Part shown: positions 1 through 14,600 of the stretch, piece by piece
Layout of the letters: every line of letters begins with the position of its first letter
Position numbering within the stretch: position 1 is the stretch's first letter
Assembly: GCA_036785705.1 (NCBI GenBank)
Contig: JAWUZG010000978.1
Coordinates: 248,001-312,000 of the forward strand
Direction of reading: 5' to 3'
Length of the DNA stretch: 64,000 nt
Source of the DNA: Acanthornis magna
Taxonomy: Eukaryota; Chordata; Aves; Passeriformes; Acanthizidae
Notes under the pieces: generated by a model
The model's input: only the letters and a program-made list of their open reading frames with translations
Told to the model about the DNA's origin: nothing
Database searches by the model: none
Position numbers and translations under genes: made by a program

Positions 1-912
1 GTGGTGCTGCTGTCTGTCTGTGAACTCTTGCACTGATAACTATGATCATAATTTGATCACAATTTTTCTTATGTCTAAAACTGCTACATGAGTGTGCCTC
101 TTATAAGACGTTCATTATCTGCAAAGCTAAGGCTGTGAGTAGCCATGGGTCAGAACTCACCTTATCCAGCATTTTTTAAATTAGCTCAGGTAGAAGAAAC
201 TCCAGAACTTATATTCTGTCTTTCCTTCCAAAATCAGGATCATCGTCATTTTATTTTCTCTTGATTTTTGGTTAGCTATTTGTGATACTTTGCTCATTTC
301 TGGATGTAGGCATCATAGACATGACACCATGAGGACTTTGATACTAAGATAGCTTGCACGTGATTAATGTCAAAGGGCAAATTTATCAGATGGAAGAATC
401 GTTTTGAAAGACACTTCTCTTTCAAATTATGATGAGAAGCATGCAGTAAAACCAGGGCCTCTGAAAATGAAGTGATATTGAAGTGCTGGAACAGTGTGAG
501 TTAGTGCAACTGTAACACTATCCATTTTTACCTCTTTCCTGCTCTCAGCACTCTGACAAAATGAAAGGTAGTATGAGCAGCTCTGTAGGTGTAGAAAAAC
601 CAAGAAGAATCCTGGTTGAATATTTTAATTGAGTCTGAGTATTAATGTTACATCGTTTATGGTAATGGTATGATTTCCTCCAGTTACGTGATAACTTGCA
701 GGGCAAGGCACTTCAAGACTTGAAATATAGGACTGGTTTTAAAACCTATTTCCAAGAATTCTAGTGACAGGGCTTGATAAATGGAAATTTGTAAAATGCT
801 ATCTTCAAATTCCAAAAATGTATTCAGAATACAAATTAAAATACTAATATTGTCTTTGTTTTCAATATTTATTTTGGAAGATAAATAACACAACTTATGG
901 TTAAATGTGCAG
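1..912 (+). other. CDH2-like intron, 3' part
   Basis: No exon of the cadherin is visible here. The segment is AT-rich single-copy-looking sequence that ends in the acceptor TGTGCAG at 906-912. The preceding exon must lie left of the window. Confidence 0.6.
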
Positions 913-1055
913 GTACTCAAAACTTTCAGATCCTGCAAACTGGCTGAAAATTGACCCTGTTAATGGACAAATCACTACTACAGCTGTTTTGGACAGAGAA
1001 TCAATATATGTGGAAAACAGTATGTACAGTGCAACGTTTCTTGCTTCTGATAATG
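913..1055 (+). CDS. CDH2-like exon, end of EC4
   Basis: Acceptor AG at 911-912, donor GT at 1056-1057 (ATG|GTATGT). The 143-bp exon translates to a segment beginning [19 protein letters not shown] and ending ATFLASDN, the C-terminal half of cadherin repeat 4 with the DRES motif. The N-glycosylation sequon expected near its end (N-A-T in CDH2) reads S-A-T here, so that site is lost. Confidence 0.88.
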
Positions 1056-4000
1056 GTATGTATCGATATTTTGTATTTTTTTTCCAAAGGCTTTCTTCTC
1101 TGTGGTTGAATGGCATTTAGTTTTATTGGGGCAGAAAACAGGATATGCTTAGAATACATCCTATTGGATGTATTACTATCAGACTGTGTATATTTCCCAG
1201 CTACTTGGAAAATGGTGGGGGGGGGAAAATATAATTCTCTGAGTTTGTAGAAAAACACTGGCTTAGTTCCATGCGTTGAGTTGACAGAAAATTGAAAAAG
1301 CCCTGCCTGGGAAGTGTGGTAGGTTGAGTGAGCTTTATGGGGAGTGACGTGTTGGTGGAGGGGCTTTGTATTTTCCCACATTGAGGCTGCAGCAGCGCAG
1401 AGGGAAAAGTATCTTTTTGTTGTCAGTTTGTTAATGACAATTAACACTGCTCAGAAATGAGTCCTTTGATTTTGGCTGGAGTGCTGTCCTGTTCATAGCT
1501 GATAGCAGTAAGGTGGACAGGCACAGTTAGGAACATTCTTGCATTAGAAGGGAAACCTGAAACACTGGGACTATTTGCCTAGGAAAGAAGACATGGTAAA
1601 ATTTTGTGAACGGGAAGCTAGATCAGCTGTTTCTGTACCTTGGCTCTGTTCTGGAGAAAAAACATAAATGGAACTGGAAGATTATGGGAGGTGGAATGAG
1701 AACCATTGCTAGTTATGCCGAAAAATTCAGTGCCAAATGTTCATATAAATGTGTGATTCCACCCCGGTTTATGGAAGCATCACACATTCAATGTGGATAG
1801 CAGAAATGTCTGGAGATAGTGAGCTGATAGTCAGTATTAGAAAGAATTTAAATAGCACATTTATGGTAAATGGTGATCTTAAGCCTTCAAAGTTAGGAAA
1901 TAATTTGTCCAGAGGACAAACTATCCCAATTTTGCACCTTCTTCTTTGAAGCCTTTGATGTGGACCATCTCTGGAGATGAACTGTTGGTCTGGTCAGTGA
2001 AGTGGATGAGTCCCTGATTTGTCGATCTGCAGTTATTTGCTGAATTTTGCTGAGTAGGGCCGTTTTTCTGAGAACAGACTGCATAAGAATTAGTGTGTTA
2101 GCAGGAGCAGTGACAGTGTTAGATTGGTTCTGTAAAGACAGAATCCCAAAACGGAGGTAAACATATAAAAGTGTCGGTGCAGCTTCATTTAAATAACTTT
2201 GCAATTGGAAGCAGGCTTAATGTTATTTCCTTTTCTTTAAGGAATACCCCGGATGAGTGGAACTGGCACGCTTCAGATCTACCTGCTGGACATCAATGCT
2301 AATGCCCCCCAAGTGCATCCAAAAGAAGCCAGAATTTGTGAAACAGTGCAGCCTAATGCTATTAACATCACTGCTGTAGACCCTGACATAGATCCAAATG
2401 CAGGCCCGTTTGCCTTTGAGCTGCCTGACACACCTGCTGGTATTAAGAGGAATTGGACCATTGTTGGAATTAGTGGTAATCAACATTATGGAAATCTTAG
2501 TAGTTTTAAAGAAACTTCCACAAATGTTTTCTCTTTGGTATTATTTCACAACATCCATGAATTTGGTTAATATGAACAAGAAATCACCTTAGTGTAAGTT
2601 CCCCAAAGAACAAGAAATTTTGAGAGAGAAAAGATGTTCACAGCAGTCAAGAAGTCCATTACCCTGAGTGTCACATAGTGGTTTGAGCAAGAATTTAACA
2701 CTGAGTTCAAACATGAGCCATTTCTGCCAATACTAATTGAAACCCACACAAGCAATACCTTCCTTTTTAACCAGTGCCTTATTTTCACACACAGGCGATC
2801 ACGCCCAGCTCTCCTTAAGAATCCGGTTCCTGGAGGCTGGTATCTACGGTGTGCCCATAGTAATTACAGATTCTGGAAATCCACATGCATCCAGCACTTC
2901 CTTGCTGAAAGTGAAAGTTTGCAAGTGTGACTTGTACGGAGACTGCACTGCTGTTGGCTGGATTGTTGGTGCAGGGCTGGGCGCTGGTGGCATCGCTGCA
3001 ATTCTGCTTTGTATCATCATCTTGCTCAGTGAGTAGATAGTTCTGTTAATTCTAACTCCTTCACTCTTGTTTTGCAAGTACAATGTTATGTTTTAGTATC
3101 AGGTACCTTAACAAAGACGGGGAATTTTTAAAGGCTCAAGTGCAGGAATTGTTGCTGCATAGTTCTGTGTTTTGGACAAGTATGAAAACTTTCTGACAGT
3201 ACAGGATTTGGAGTCTGAGGAAGTACAGCTAGTAGCTGTTTGGCAGTCAAGCCCTGCAGTGGGTTTGTGAAAGAGATTTTCTGTTTCTACCCATGGACAC
3301 TTGTGATGTTACCTCAGTGAGTAACCAGGTTGAAGGTGTGATTGGTCCCCAGACGTCTCATCTCTCTTGGGCTGCCAGTATTGTGTGATTTGGTTCCACC
3401 CCTAGCAGGTAACAGTGTGTTACCTGATGCTACTGCTATTGTGCTTCAGATTAATGAAAATAGGTTTTCATTAATTCAGATTAATGAAAATAGGTTTCTG
3501 GGAAGTAATACATCACAGCCCTTCACGTAAGGCCTGACAAGAAAGGCAGATATGCAGGAACAATGGTGTGTATGTTTAAGTACTGCATAAAGCTGTACTA
3601 GTATTTTATTTTGTGTGAAGTGCATTCAGTAAGGGAAATGACTAAAAATCATGAGTAAGTGTCTGTCCAGTGTAGTAAATTAGATGCTAGCTCTCCTACA
3701 CATTGCAGTTAACTGATTGCCTATTGTGGTGGAACACAAGGAAGAGATTAGCCTGTTCATAGTACACTATGCACCAGTCTAGAACACAGAAAATTATGGA
3801 AAGGAATAAAAAAAAAAATTTGAGCCTGGCTAAGCACATGATTCTATACGAGCACACAGTACAATCGCTTTCTTGGTACAAGATACTATTTTAATGCTAG
3901 GTATGAAACTAACAGAGCCTTACTGAAGGAGAGATTTCTTTCTGATTCTAGTGGTTTATGAAGCGTGGTCTTTCTCAGTTCTTTTCATGACAAGTTTATT

Positions 4001-7000
4001 TTGCAGATGTGGAATGGATTTGTTACTTACAACCTTGAATATGTGATTGATTTCCAAGCTAAGTTGCCTATCATGGTCTTAGTTTAAACATCTCTTGCTT
4101 AAGCTGCCTCTGTCTGTTTTTTCATTTAAAAAAGCCTGTGTCTTATCCAGAATGGTCAAATCCAACTTTATTGGCCTTTTTTTTTTTTTTTTTAAAATCT
4201 TGGTGTTAAATTTCTATTGTTTTCCATGGCTATATTTCAGAATCAAGATGTGGTTTTATCTCTTCCATTTTTGCATTATGGTTTTAGTTTTAATGTTCGT
4301 GGTATGGATGAAACGCCGTGATAAAGAGCGTCGGGCAATGCAGCTCTCGATTGATCCTGAAGATGATGTGAGGGACAGCATTCTGAAATACAATGAAGAA
4401 GGGGGTGGCGAAGAAGATCAGGTGAGGAAAGTTTTATGGGTTTTATATATAGATTTTCACTTCTCTCTGCATTTTATCCATTTTCTGTACATTAAAACAC
4501 TGTGCTGGTAATTTTACAATTAAATACTGAAGGCAGTAAGTGATGTTTTCAAAACTTTAAATAAAATACAGCTTTCTCATTTTGGTTTTTTGCAGTTCCA
4601 GATATACCAGTTGCTTGCAATGTAAAAACAGTACCTTGCAGTAAAAGTATTCTGACCAGACCAGCTAAGGCTGTTAAATGAAAGTTAACATCCACTCTCA
4701 TTGCTGTCTTTGAACTTTCTTCATCCCTTATCTGGGATGTACAGAAACACCAGTGCAGGGTGCCTAATGTCATCTAAACCAAATCTGACCCTTTCTTGGT
4801 GGTGGGTGAATGCCTTTCTAGGTGCATAGTAATGTTGGCTATTGGCAGATTTGTCATCACTGGGATTTCAAGCTTGGAAAGTATTTAGGTTTCAAGTAGC
4901 TGTCAGGGCACATCTGTGTTTATTCAAATACCTTTCCAGGCAGGTGCCATATGCATTTACTCTGATGTCACCTCTGGTTGAACCACTGCTATGTCAGAGG
5001 ACTAGGAGTGATGTGTATATGCTAAGAATAGCTTCTTTTTCCCCCCTCCCTCCAAGTTAGTGGATTTTCATGCAGTGTGATTTCCTTCCTTCAGAGGACG
5101 TTTATTAAGTGCTTTATGAACATGACAAACAGCAGATTTATGCACATGATTAATGGTAGAAGTAAGTGTAGTAATTACAAAGAGAGCAGTGCATATAATA
5201 GAGTCTAAGAAATTTTCCAGTTAAAAGCCTTGAAAAATTAAGTGCAATTCTTCCACACATCCCCAGTCTCAGTCATCTGGCACTTGAGTTATCTGAAAAG
5301 TGTCTCCCTTCACTGAGACTACACACTTTCATAGTTTCTTTCTGCTCATTTGTTTGTTTGTCTAAAATTTGTGTTCCCCTTAGTAATTTCCATGCTTCCT
5401 GCATTTCCCCAAGTACTGTTCCTACTTCCTGGCTTTTCTGCATAGTGCTCTTAGGCAATTTTCAAAGGAAACTCCAGTTTATGCAGTTTTGGAAAATGGC
5501 TTGTGTTGTTAAATAAAGTGAAAACAACCCTTTGAGTTTCTGCATGTATTCCAGTTGTTTGTACGTAGTTTGAGTACAAGAACTGCATCCTGTTTGCACG
5601 TCTGTTATTGTACAGAAAAGTTACGAGCTTAAAAGAAAATTAGGAAAACTCAGTCTTATGAAAACTAATTTTTCAGTTCACATATTCCCAGCTCTTGTTA
5701 ATCCGGAATTCTCTGGAGGATCTGTTCAGCAGTTGTCATGGAGCTTGCTTTTTAATTTAAGGGTAATTTTTAATTACCCTCAGGACAGAGTGAGTTAGGT
5801 TCTCTGAGTATAGTCCATTGGGAAGTCATAGGTGATGCTCGGGTAGTGTTAGGAGAGATTGTGCTGCAGGTCAGAAATGTCAAGCATTGTAACAGTGTAC
5901 AATGAGAGTGAAACAGGAATGGTTCGGAGGTCTCTCCTCTGTCCATCCTGTGCTGTGCTCCTCTCCAGTGGCAGTGCTGTCTTTGTGAGAGGTTCAGTCA
6001 GGGCAGTGTGGCAGGAGGTGACATCCTGTGAATGCCGCAGAGATTAGCACCATGTAAACCATCCATAATCGCAGCCTTTCACCAGCACTGAATGAATGTG
6101 CTGCGTGCAGTGAAAGGAAAACTGCCAATGGGTGGACTAGCAGTAAAAGAGTAAGAAATGTGAAATCAGGACCATTTCCTCTCACAGTGGGCATAGAAAG
6201 CATCTAGGCATAGAGAATTTTCAGGGCTTTACAAAAGACTGAATACTTTTTAGTCACTGAACGCTTTCTTACTTTCTTAAGATGAATTTTATAGCCACGA
6301 TTGCGATTTAGTTCTCTTCACTGCCAGCCACTTTGTTCAGGTACACTGGTCCCTTTTTTGATCCATTGACAGCAGGCCAGTCTCTGGGGGTCTAAAACAC
6401 CTTAAACACTCCAAATGTAGAAAACATGTCAGGAAAAGAACAGCTCATACAAAATATAACAAGCTTTTATGACCACTTCTACTGTAGCCATTTTTATACA
6501 ACTAGTAGGCACAGTGGGTGTAGGCTCTCTGGTAACTTCAAAAGTAGGAATTTGTTCCTATTCAGAATGGATGAAGAGAGAGCACGCACTTTTTAACTTC
6601 CTTTTCTGTCTGCAATGGATAATGTAAGTCAGTTTTGTCTTGCTTCTCAGGGAGATTATTTTACTTTATTTTGGTTTGATATTTTGTAAAATCTAAATTC
6701 TGCCTGTGCTTAACTAGATAATAATAGTCCCTAGGTTTGTTTCTTCTTGTTTCCCTCCTGGTCCCCCTCACCTCCTGTGGCCAGGGGAAAGAAGGAGAAT
6801 TATATTTCATTGGGGTTTATTTGGTTTTGTGCACATTTTATGTGAGATTTAAGAACTTAGAATGCAAAGCTTTTTGAATGTCCCAACAAGTTCTTTGCAA
6901 GCAGTAACTCATTTTTGCAAGTCACGGCTTAGCAAAATACTGCCTGAGCAAAGCTGTGTACAGAGCATTGCAGGCAAAAGGTATTGGCTGAAAAGATCTT

Positions 7001-10000
7001 TGCATTTTTGTCAGCGTTAATGAAAACATTCAAGAGTCAAAGTGAGTGTTCTAGAAAAGTACGGGACTACTAACATCAAAACTGTATTTTCAGAATGAGG
7101 CCTCATAGGGTAAAACTGGCACTGTTCTATTAAAATCAAGAAAAATTGTTTCATGTCAATCTTGGATCCATAAGTCATCAGTAAATGACAGGACAATGCT
7201 CTGCGTCAATATTAACTTTTTTATGGTGCACCAGCCCTAAAATCCTGAGGATTGATTGAACAAGCAGCTTCAGTGGAAGGCAATGCCAAGGTGACTCAAA
7301 CACAGAGCCATCCAGCCCAGGGTGCATCTCATGCAGTGAAATAGAAGGGAATTTTAAAGCCTCATGTGCATCTCAGTGAAAACAATATTTTAAAAGCTTC
7401 AGACATTTTCATCATCAGTACCATTTAAAATTACTTCTATTTATAGCCAGCAAATTACTTTTTTCTTCTCTAGAAGGGAAACTTGAAGATTTACCCTGTG
7501 TGGCCTCATATTTCCCAGATGTTTAGGTTATTTGAAGATACAACTGTTAGGGCTTGAAGGCACATGATAGAACTTAGATCTCTCTGTATGCTGAACCAAA
7601 TTACTTTTAAAACTGGAGGTTTTTATCTTAAAATGATTTTATTTATTTGAGAGGTTTAATTTATTTATTTTGAAGCTATGCAGTTGGGTTTCTTAGCTCT
7701 CACAGCAGACTCAGAAACTCTTAAAGCATGTTCAGCATGTTCCTTTCAGACTCTCTGTACATTCTATCAGAGTGATGTCTCCCATAAGAAATTAGATGAG
7801 TTCAAATTCCATCTAGTTCCTCTGAGTCACAGCAACTGCCAACAAGAAGTTGGAATTTCTGTTTGGTTTTGTTGGTGTGTTTGTTTTTTTCTCCTGTGCC
7901 AGCAATTCCAAGGAATTATCATGTGAAATATGTAATAAAAGTCCAAGTTCAGTCCATTGTGAAGATCTTAATCCCATCTGAGGCCATCTTGGCCTGCTTT
8001 GTTCACTCTGACAGACTGAATGCTTGTCACGAAAATTAAGGATCTTGAATGATTCATAGTCGTCTTCTAGCCTGGCATGATGTACCCAGGGTCATGTGAT
8101 CCCCACAGCAGCTGAGAAAAATGCTATTCATTCTCTAAGCCAGAAAAGCTTTTGATCTGTGGGTCATAGCTGAAGTCAGCCTGTTCGCCACTGAAAAGCA
8201 TTGTCAACACTGGAAATACTCTGGACTTTTTTCACCTAGAAAAAGTGGCCTGAAAAACAGGCTCCAGAAGGTGTACAGCATTCCTGTCATTCTAGGCAGA
8301 AACTGTCTGGGTTTTGTGAAGGGTGACTGTGCTAGCAGAAGCTGGGAGTAAGGGAGGAATGACAGGCAGCAGAGATATTCCAGGTTGAAAGCTTTGGATT
8401 CTTTTAGGATTATATTTACTATTTTCTACTTCTAGCAATTTAGCTACTTGACTTAGAGGTGATGGGCCATGAGAGGGTTTGAGTCAGCATCATTCCACAG
8501 CAGTCAGTGGGACTGGTTTGGGAGGGGACGAGTGTTGTTTGTTTTGTGCTTAGTTTTTTTGTCTGTCTTTTGGTGGGTTTTTTTGTTAAACCTTGGTATT
8601 TGGTTTTGTTTTTCCTAAAATTACATCTGAATCTTAAACTCATGGGTGTGGGGGACAGTGTAGTTCTGAAACAGAATGATCTCATTGCACAGGATGATTC
8701 TCTTCTCTCCTTTGAGTTCATTTCTATAATGTTTTTTGAATTTTAGTAGTACTTGCTCATGCAGGTGGTCCTGTTGAAGCAAGTTGCCTGAGCCCAGTGG
8801 GTGGTATCCTTTTAAAGTATTGCAGATGAGCTGTTTTGAACATGTAGGATAATCTAGCCCTCAAATCTTTTCAGCACAGGAATTTCCAATGCAGTGATTT
8901 TACTATTATTCAAAGTAGTTTTCTTTCTGAGGATTCTTCATGGTCCTTCCTACATCACTTTTTTTTTTTTTCACAGTAGTCAATAGCTTGCTTTTTGTCA
9001 TATTCTTTCTTTACATACTTATGTAAAGAAAGAAAATGGTAGCATTTATTTTAATGGTGTTAATTGCACTAAAAATAAAAGATGAATGGTTTGTTGTTAT
9101 GTATGCAGGATCTAAATTCTGAACAGAAATTGCTCCTTGATAGAAAGGGTAGCTGTGTTCCAGCATTTATGTGTCATAGATAAAAGCAAATTAGGCAATG
9201 CTTCTGAATTTTTGTGGGGGGATTTTGGGGTTTTTTTTCTTATTGTCATAACTCTTTGTATGCCCACGTTTTGAGATAACATTAGTCTTCTGTGTTGGGT
9301 CTTGTTAATAACCTCTGTTGTAAACATGATAATGGTCCTTACCTACTCCAGGAACTTTATACATTCATGTGGTTAGATTTTCTTTTTCACCACTCTGAGT
9401 GTTATTCAGATCATTTACTCTCACTTTTTAACCTTCATTTTGCATTGCATTAAGAACAGAACATGTTTTATGTTCTGAAATTTTGAACATAATGAATGAA
9501 ATAAAGGTTGCTAAGATATTCCCCATGAATATACAATACTATAATTAAAAGGTAGTTATTGCAGGGATTGTGTTTGCTTACTAAGACATTAGCTTCACTT
9601 TTTGAATAAGCGACTCATACAGTGCTCCTGTGGAGGAATTACTGTTATTCCTTGGTGAATCTTTATCTCATGATAGGAAAAGTAATGTTTTCATAATTCC
9701 ATTACAAAATTGTTTTGTTTTATTTTATCGAGTCTAGAACCTCTGCCTGTTAGCGTGTTTTATCTGCAGCTCAAGTTTAGCTTTCACCTTTTTTATTATT
9801 AAAAAAGATAAGCTAGCTTTTTCTTTATATTTAAAATCATTACCTTGTAGCACTCCAGATGCATCTATAATAAAAACAAATGGGAAAAGCAATGTGGCAG
9901 AAAGTAATCTAAAAGCAAGTGACAAAGATCAACTGTTGGTGTAGGCAGTTGAACTATCCTCCCACCTGCAGCCTCCATCTAGTCAGTCCTCTGTCTTTGC

Positions 10001-11649
10001 TTTTCTTGAAGTCCCATTATTTCAGCAAATGTAAGATTTAGGGTGGGTTGGAACATTTTGCAGAGCTCAGGCGATATTTTAAGTGCAAATTTCTAATAGC
10101 TTTTTAGGTGATGTTTGGTGGGTTTGGGGGTAAAATATATAGCAGGATTGGTTTTCACTTCCTTTTTTTTTCTTTTTAAAAGATCTCAGTGGGAACACAC
10201 AGCAATAAAATACTTCTTTCCTTACTTCCCCATCCCATTTCTCTATTGGAGTAGACAGTAATTGTCTTTGGAACACAAAGGCAAAGCAGAACACATGTTT
10301 TATCCATAGGTACTTCCAAGTCATAATTAGTTCTGTTCTCTTCAGAAAATAAAAAACCTGAGTTTATACTGAGGCACCACCCTCTAAAAGGGGCTGGTGA
10401 AATGTAAATTTTTGCTACTGTTGCTTTATATGCACCTAAACCACTGCAGCCGATTGTGTTCAGTGAATGACAGAGTTCTCACCATCCAATTAAGTCAAAG
10501 TGATCTGCTGACAATTAATGAAGTTGATTATTTCTTGTATGGGGATAGAGCTGAGCTTGCATATTTCTTTGCAATGGGTGCATCTCTTGAAAATGAGAAA
10601 CGGGTATAGTGGTTTTGTTACATTATTCATATGTCCAGACCTACGTTCATGCCTAACCAAAGCTTTAGTTTTGTAGAAGGTAAAAACGCAAGCCATCCCT
10701 AGAAGTGTTTCACACAGTCTCGTGAACAGCCAGGAAATAAACTGAGAGCTCTGAGATAATAGAGAGGCCAGATGCATAAATCATCAGTGAATGTCACTCA
10801 CATTTCCAGGCACTAGGCTGTGGTAGTGGAAAGCTCAATTCACATGTAATATATTACAATATTTTCAGAGTTTTCCTTTCTCAAAAAAAAAAAGTCACTG
10901 CTGTCTATGCATAGCATTTTATAGTTTTAGTATATGATGGTTTCATTCTTTTGTTTGCGGTTCTGCTTCATAATGCCCTGGTACACATTCATATAAGGCA
11001 GATTGCATTACTGGAAAATTTTTACTTTGTTAGGGTTTTTTCCAAGAACTTAAATAAATCTTCTAATTTAGAACACCTAATCAGGATGAAAGAAATAAAA
11101 GATGTTTAGAAGTTCCTGAGAAACTCTTGATTCCTGGCCTACTCCCTCTTTCTTATTTTTTTAATTTTTCAGGGATTTGTAGGATCTGGTAACTGTCAGT
11201 CAGAAAGTGAGGTACTTTTTAAAAAAATCTCTCCTTCTGTAACTGATGACTGCTGTATGAGGGATTATTACTTGGGTGCTGTTCAGTGAGTGAATATCTG
11301 CCTTGTCCAAGAGGAATTTGTTTGAGGAGGAGATTTTTGAAGGCTGCTTTATCTTGTTTCTCAGTGACTACTGGGGAATATAAAATGGTCTTTCCTTCTC
11401 TTCTGGATGTTTTTTCTGTTCAAGTTGAGGTACTGAGATATGTGAACTGTGCTTTGAACTACTGCGTAGATGTTCTTAAAGAAGTGCTTTTGGGGGTTTT
11501 AGAGTTTTCTGCATACACTTACGGTAAGGTGGTTAATTCGTAGGACAGTCTTTGCTTAAAGCTGTTAGAACTAAGTGAATAGCTAATAACGTCAATATTG
11601 TAATCAGCTTGGAGGGGAGAGGGGGTTAGTGGGGTTTGAGGGGCAGTGA

Positions 11650-11689
<40 letters not shown>

Positions 11690-14600
11690 TCACAAGATGC
11701 AACTACTGATAAAATGCCCTTCTGGCACATGAAGGTTGTCTTCTCTTTAACCATCAGTTATCAAATAAGTAGCTCTATTGGCTCCAGTGATAATAGATCC
11801 CTTCATAAACAAGTGGAAAGTCAAAGAATCATTCCGTTTGCTTCACTTAGATCCCTGTCGTAGAATGTGAGGTTTCTGTTTCCCTGTTGACTGTAGGCTT
11901 GGACTATCAGACTAGTCCAAGTTTCTGGTTTCTAAAGGCCTGAGTTCTTCTAGATGCAAAATGGGAGCAAACTAATATGTCTTTGCAATCTTCCAATGGA
12001 GAAAAACTAATTAGGTTCTCATTTCCGTCAATAATCAAAGTTTGTCAAGAAGTTTGAGGAGAAAAACGTGAACTGATCTTCTGTTTGGGTTTGCCCAAAA
12101 CAAAAGATGGAAGGCGATTTTTTTCTAGAATTGCTGGAGTTAGGGCTAAACAGCACAAAGAAATACCTCTGACAAAAATTGGCAGCCATATGAATTAGAT
12201 GCTCACAGCTCTCACTGAAGTGCATTTCCAGTGGAGGGCCGAGTCTTGTTCCCCAGGGAGCTGCTAGCAGTCCCTAAGCAGGTTTTAACTATGAACAGGT
12301 TCTATGGGAAAAGACTGGAGCAAAATCAAAACACTGCTGCCTTGCGGTCCTGAATTTAAGAGTGAAAATGATGACCCAGAATACTGCTCACAGCTGGCTG
12401 TCCCAGCATATCCCAGCATCTTTTGTTCTCTCTTTGACATGCCAGTCTTCCATTTAGCTGTCACTCCTACAGTTAACTATCTTAACAAACTCTGCTTGAG
12501 GCTAACCTTTAAGTCTGTTCAGGAGCTTTAGGTAATAAGTGAAAAGCTTTCCCACTTTCCTGTCTGTGAAAGCAGCACTGAGTGAAGAGATGGGACTTCA
12601 GCAGCTCTAAACAGCTCATGACCTGGCACTTGAAAACGTTTTTCCTTATTTTACTTTGTAATAATTGAGTAAAGTTGACTTTAGACAGAATGTTGAAACA
12701 GCTGGAGTCACTGCATGATGCTGTGTTTGCCTGGCACTGAGCCGCTTGGGGAGGTGGTGGATGAGTTGGCCATACCCCACTGATGTGCAGTTAGGATTGA
12801 TTTTAATGATTTTAATGATGGGTTTGAGTGGCTGAGGTAATAAGTGCAACAGATCTTTTCCCTTCTGGACATTATTAGACCTGCAAGATCGATTTTCTCT
12901 GATAGAAGGCTAAATGACAGTGTCATAAATTACTTTCAAAAAGAAAACCAAAGTGGCAGTCCATGTCAAGACAGGTTCTGCACTGCTGTTGTCTCATGGA
13001 TGGCCATCTTTGCTGTCTTTTTAGCTATTAGAGCCTGGATATATCTCAATCTATTAAATCCACAAAAAAAGAATGCTCTTAGATGTGGACATAATAGACT
13101 GACAGACTTGATTTATATTTCTGTATGACCACTAACCAGTAAAAGAATTGTGTACATATGTGGGTGGGGGAAAAAAATATGGTCATAGGATTGAAATGAA
13201 CAGAGAAGCTCTTCTGGTTTTAATACATCGTTATTTAACCATACCAGTTTGAATTCCTCCACAATGAAATGCTTAGATTCTTAAAAAAAAAAAAAAAGTT
13301 TTTTCATTTCTCCCTGTTGGTGTTTTCCACCTTTATCTTTTGGGTGCATATGGAAAGCACTCATGTTACATATTTATAAATTCTAAAAAGTACATTCTTC
13401 TCGGTTTGATAGGATTTTCTGTAGCATGTCTCTAAACTATTTTATTTTACGTAATAAAAAGGGAAAGGAAGGGGGAAAAAAAAAAGGGAAATAATCTGTT
13501 CTGATTACTTTTCTCGGTTTCATACTGCTTCCTGGAGATCACTTATTATTCTGTTTGGTACATGAAGTACCAAAGGGTAGGAGTTACAGCTCTGGCCCGA
13601 GGAACTTGTAATCTAATTAAAGCATATGAAACTGCATTCTCAGATCTCAGTGGAGCTGTTCCACCTTTTTTGACTATGTATTTGTTTGCAGTCATCTGAG
13701 AACCCAAGTAACAAATCAGAAGCTGTAGTGGATTTGATAATTAGTTACAGTTCTCCCCACAAACTACCATCACTGCTGTCAAAAGAATTTCTCCTCCTGT
13801 TGAAAAGTTTGGGTTTGGGGTCACAGGAGGTCATACTCTCAAAGAGCATCTGCATCCCATGAGATAACAGCAGCAGTAAAAGCTTGCATTCCTTCCTTTA
13901 GGACCCAATAAGGAACTAACGAAAGTTACAGTCTGCACAGAGAACTTGCAGCAAGCTGAGATTATAAATAACATTTTTACCAGAACAGCACTGTTGAAAA
14001 ATGGGTATTTTTGATGGATAGAGTAGCTTATTTAGGATGCTTCTTAGCTGCTTGGATTATTTGTGGCGGAGGGTATCTGGCATACACAGAGTTGCCATGA
14101 GCCCCCATCTGCTGATAGTTCTTGAATGGCTTTTTAAGCCTTTTTTTAAGCCTTGAATGGCTTTTTTTAAGCCTTAAGTTCTTTGTTGCACGTTCTCACC
14201 AGTGCCCTGTGTAAAGGCATCCTAGAGCATGACTTTCTTCTAGACATGGCAACAGTGAGGGGAATGACAACGACTGTGCAAAGAGAATTCAGGCATATCT
14301 ATGTTAAATGCATAAACATTGATCTAATTCAATTTTTTTGCATACATACGTACTGCTTATTGGAATTCATACTGCTATGCTAACTTCATCAGTCTGCCAG
14401 AGTTTGAAACTGCAGCATCAAGTACTTAATGAACAGATTCATGAGTAATCTCTAGAAAGTGCTTAGAATTAAGGCCAAATCTGAGGAGCTTTGTACTTCT
14501 TATGACATTTTTCCCCCTTCGGCTTTCATATTATGGAAGCCATATGAAATCAGCAAGGAGTCTTACATTCATTCTTTGAAGGTATTATAAAATATTGCAA

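Noticed and set aside
913..3028. Assignment of the cadherin to CDH4 (R-cadherin)
   Set aside because: The EC5 wording could fit either, but the cytoplasmic exon with [11 protein letters not shown] and the tail match CDH2.
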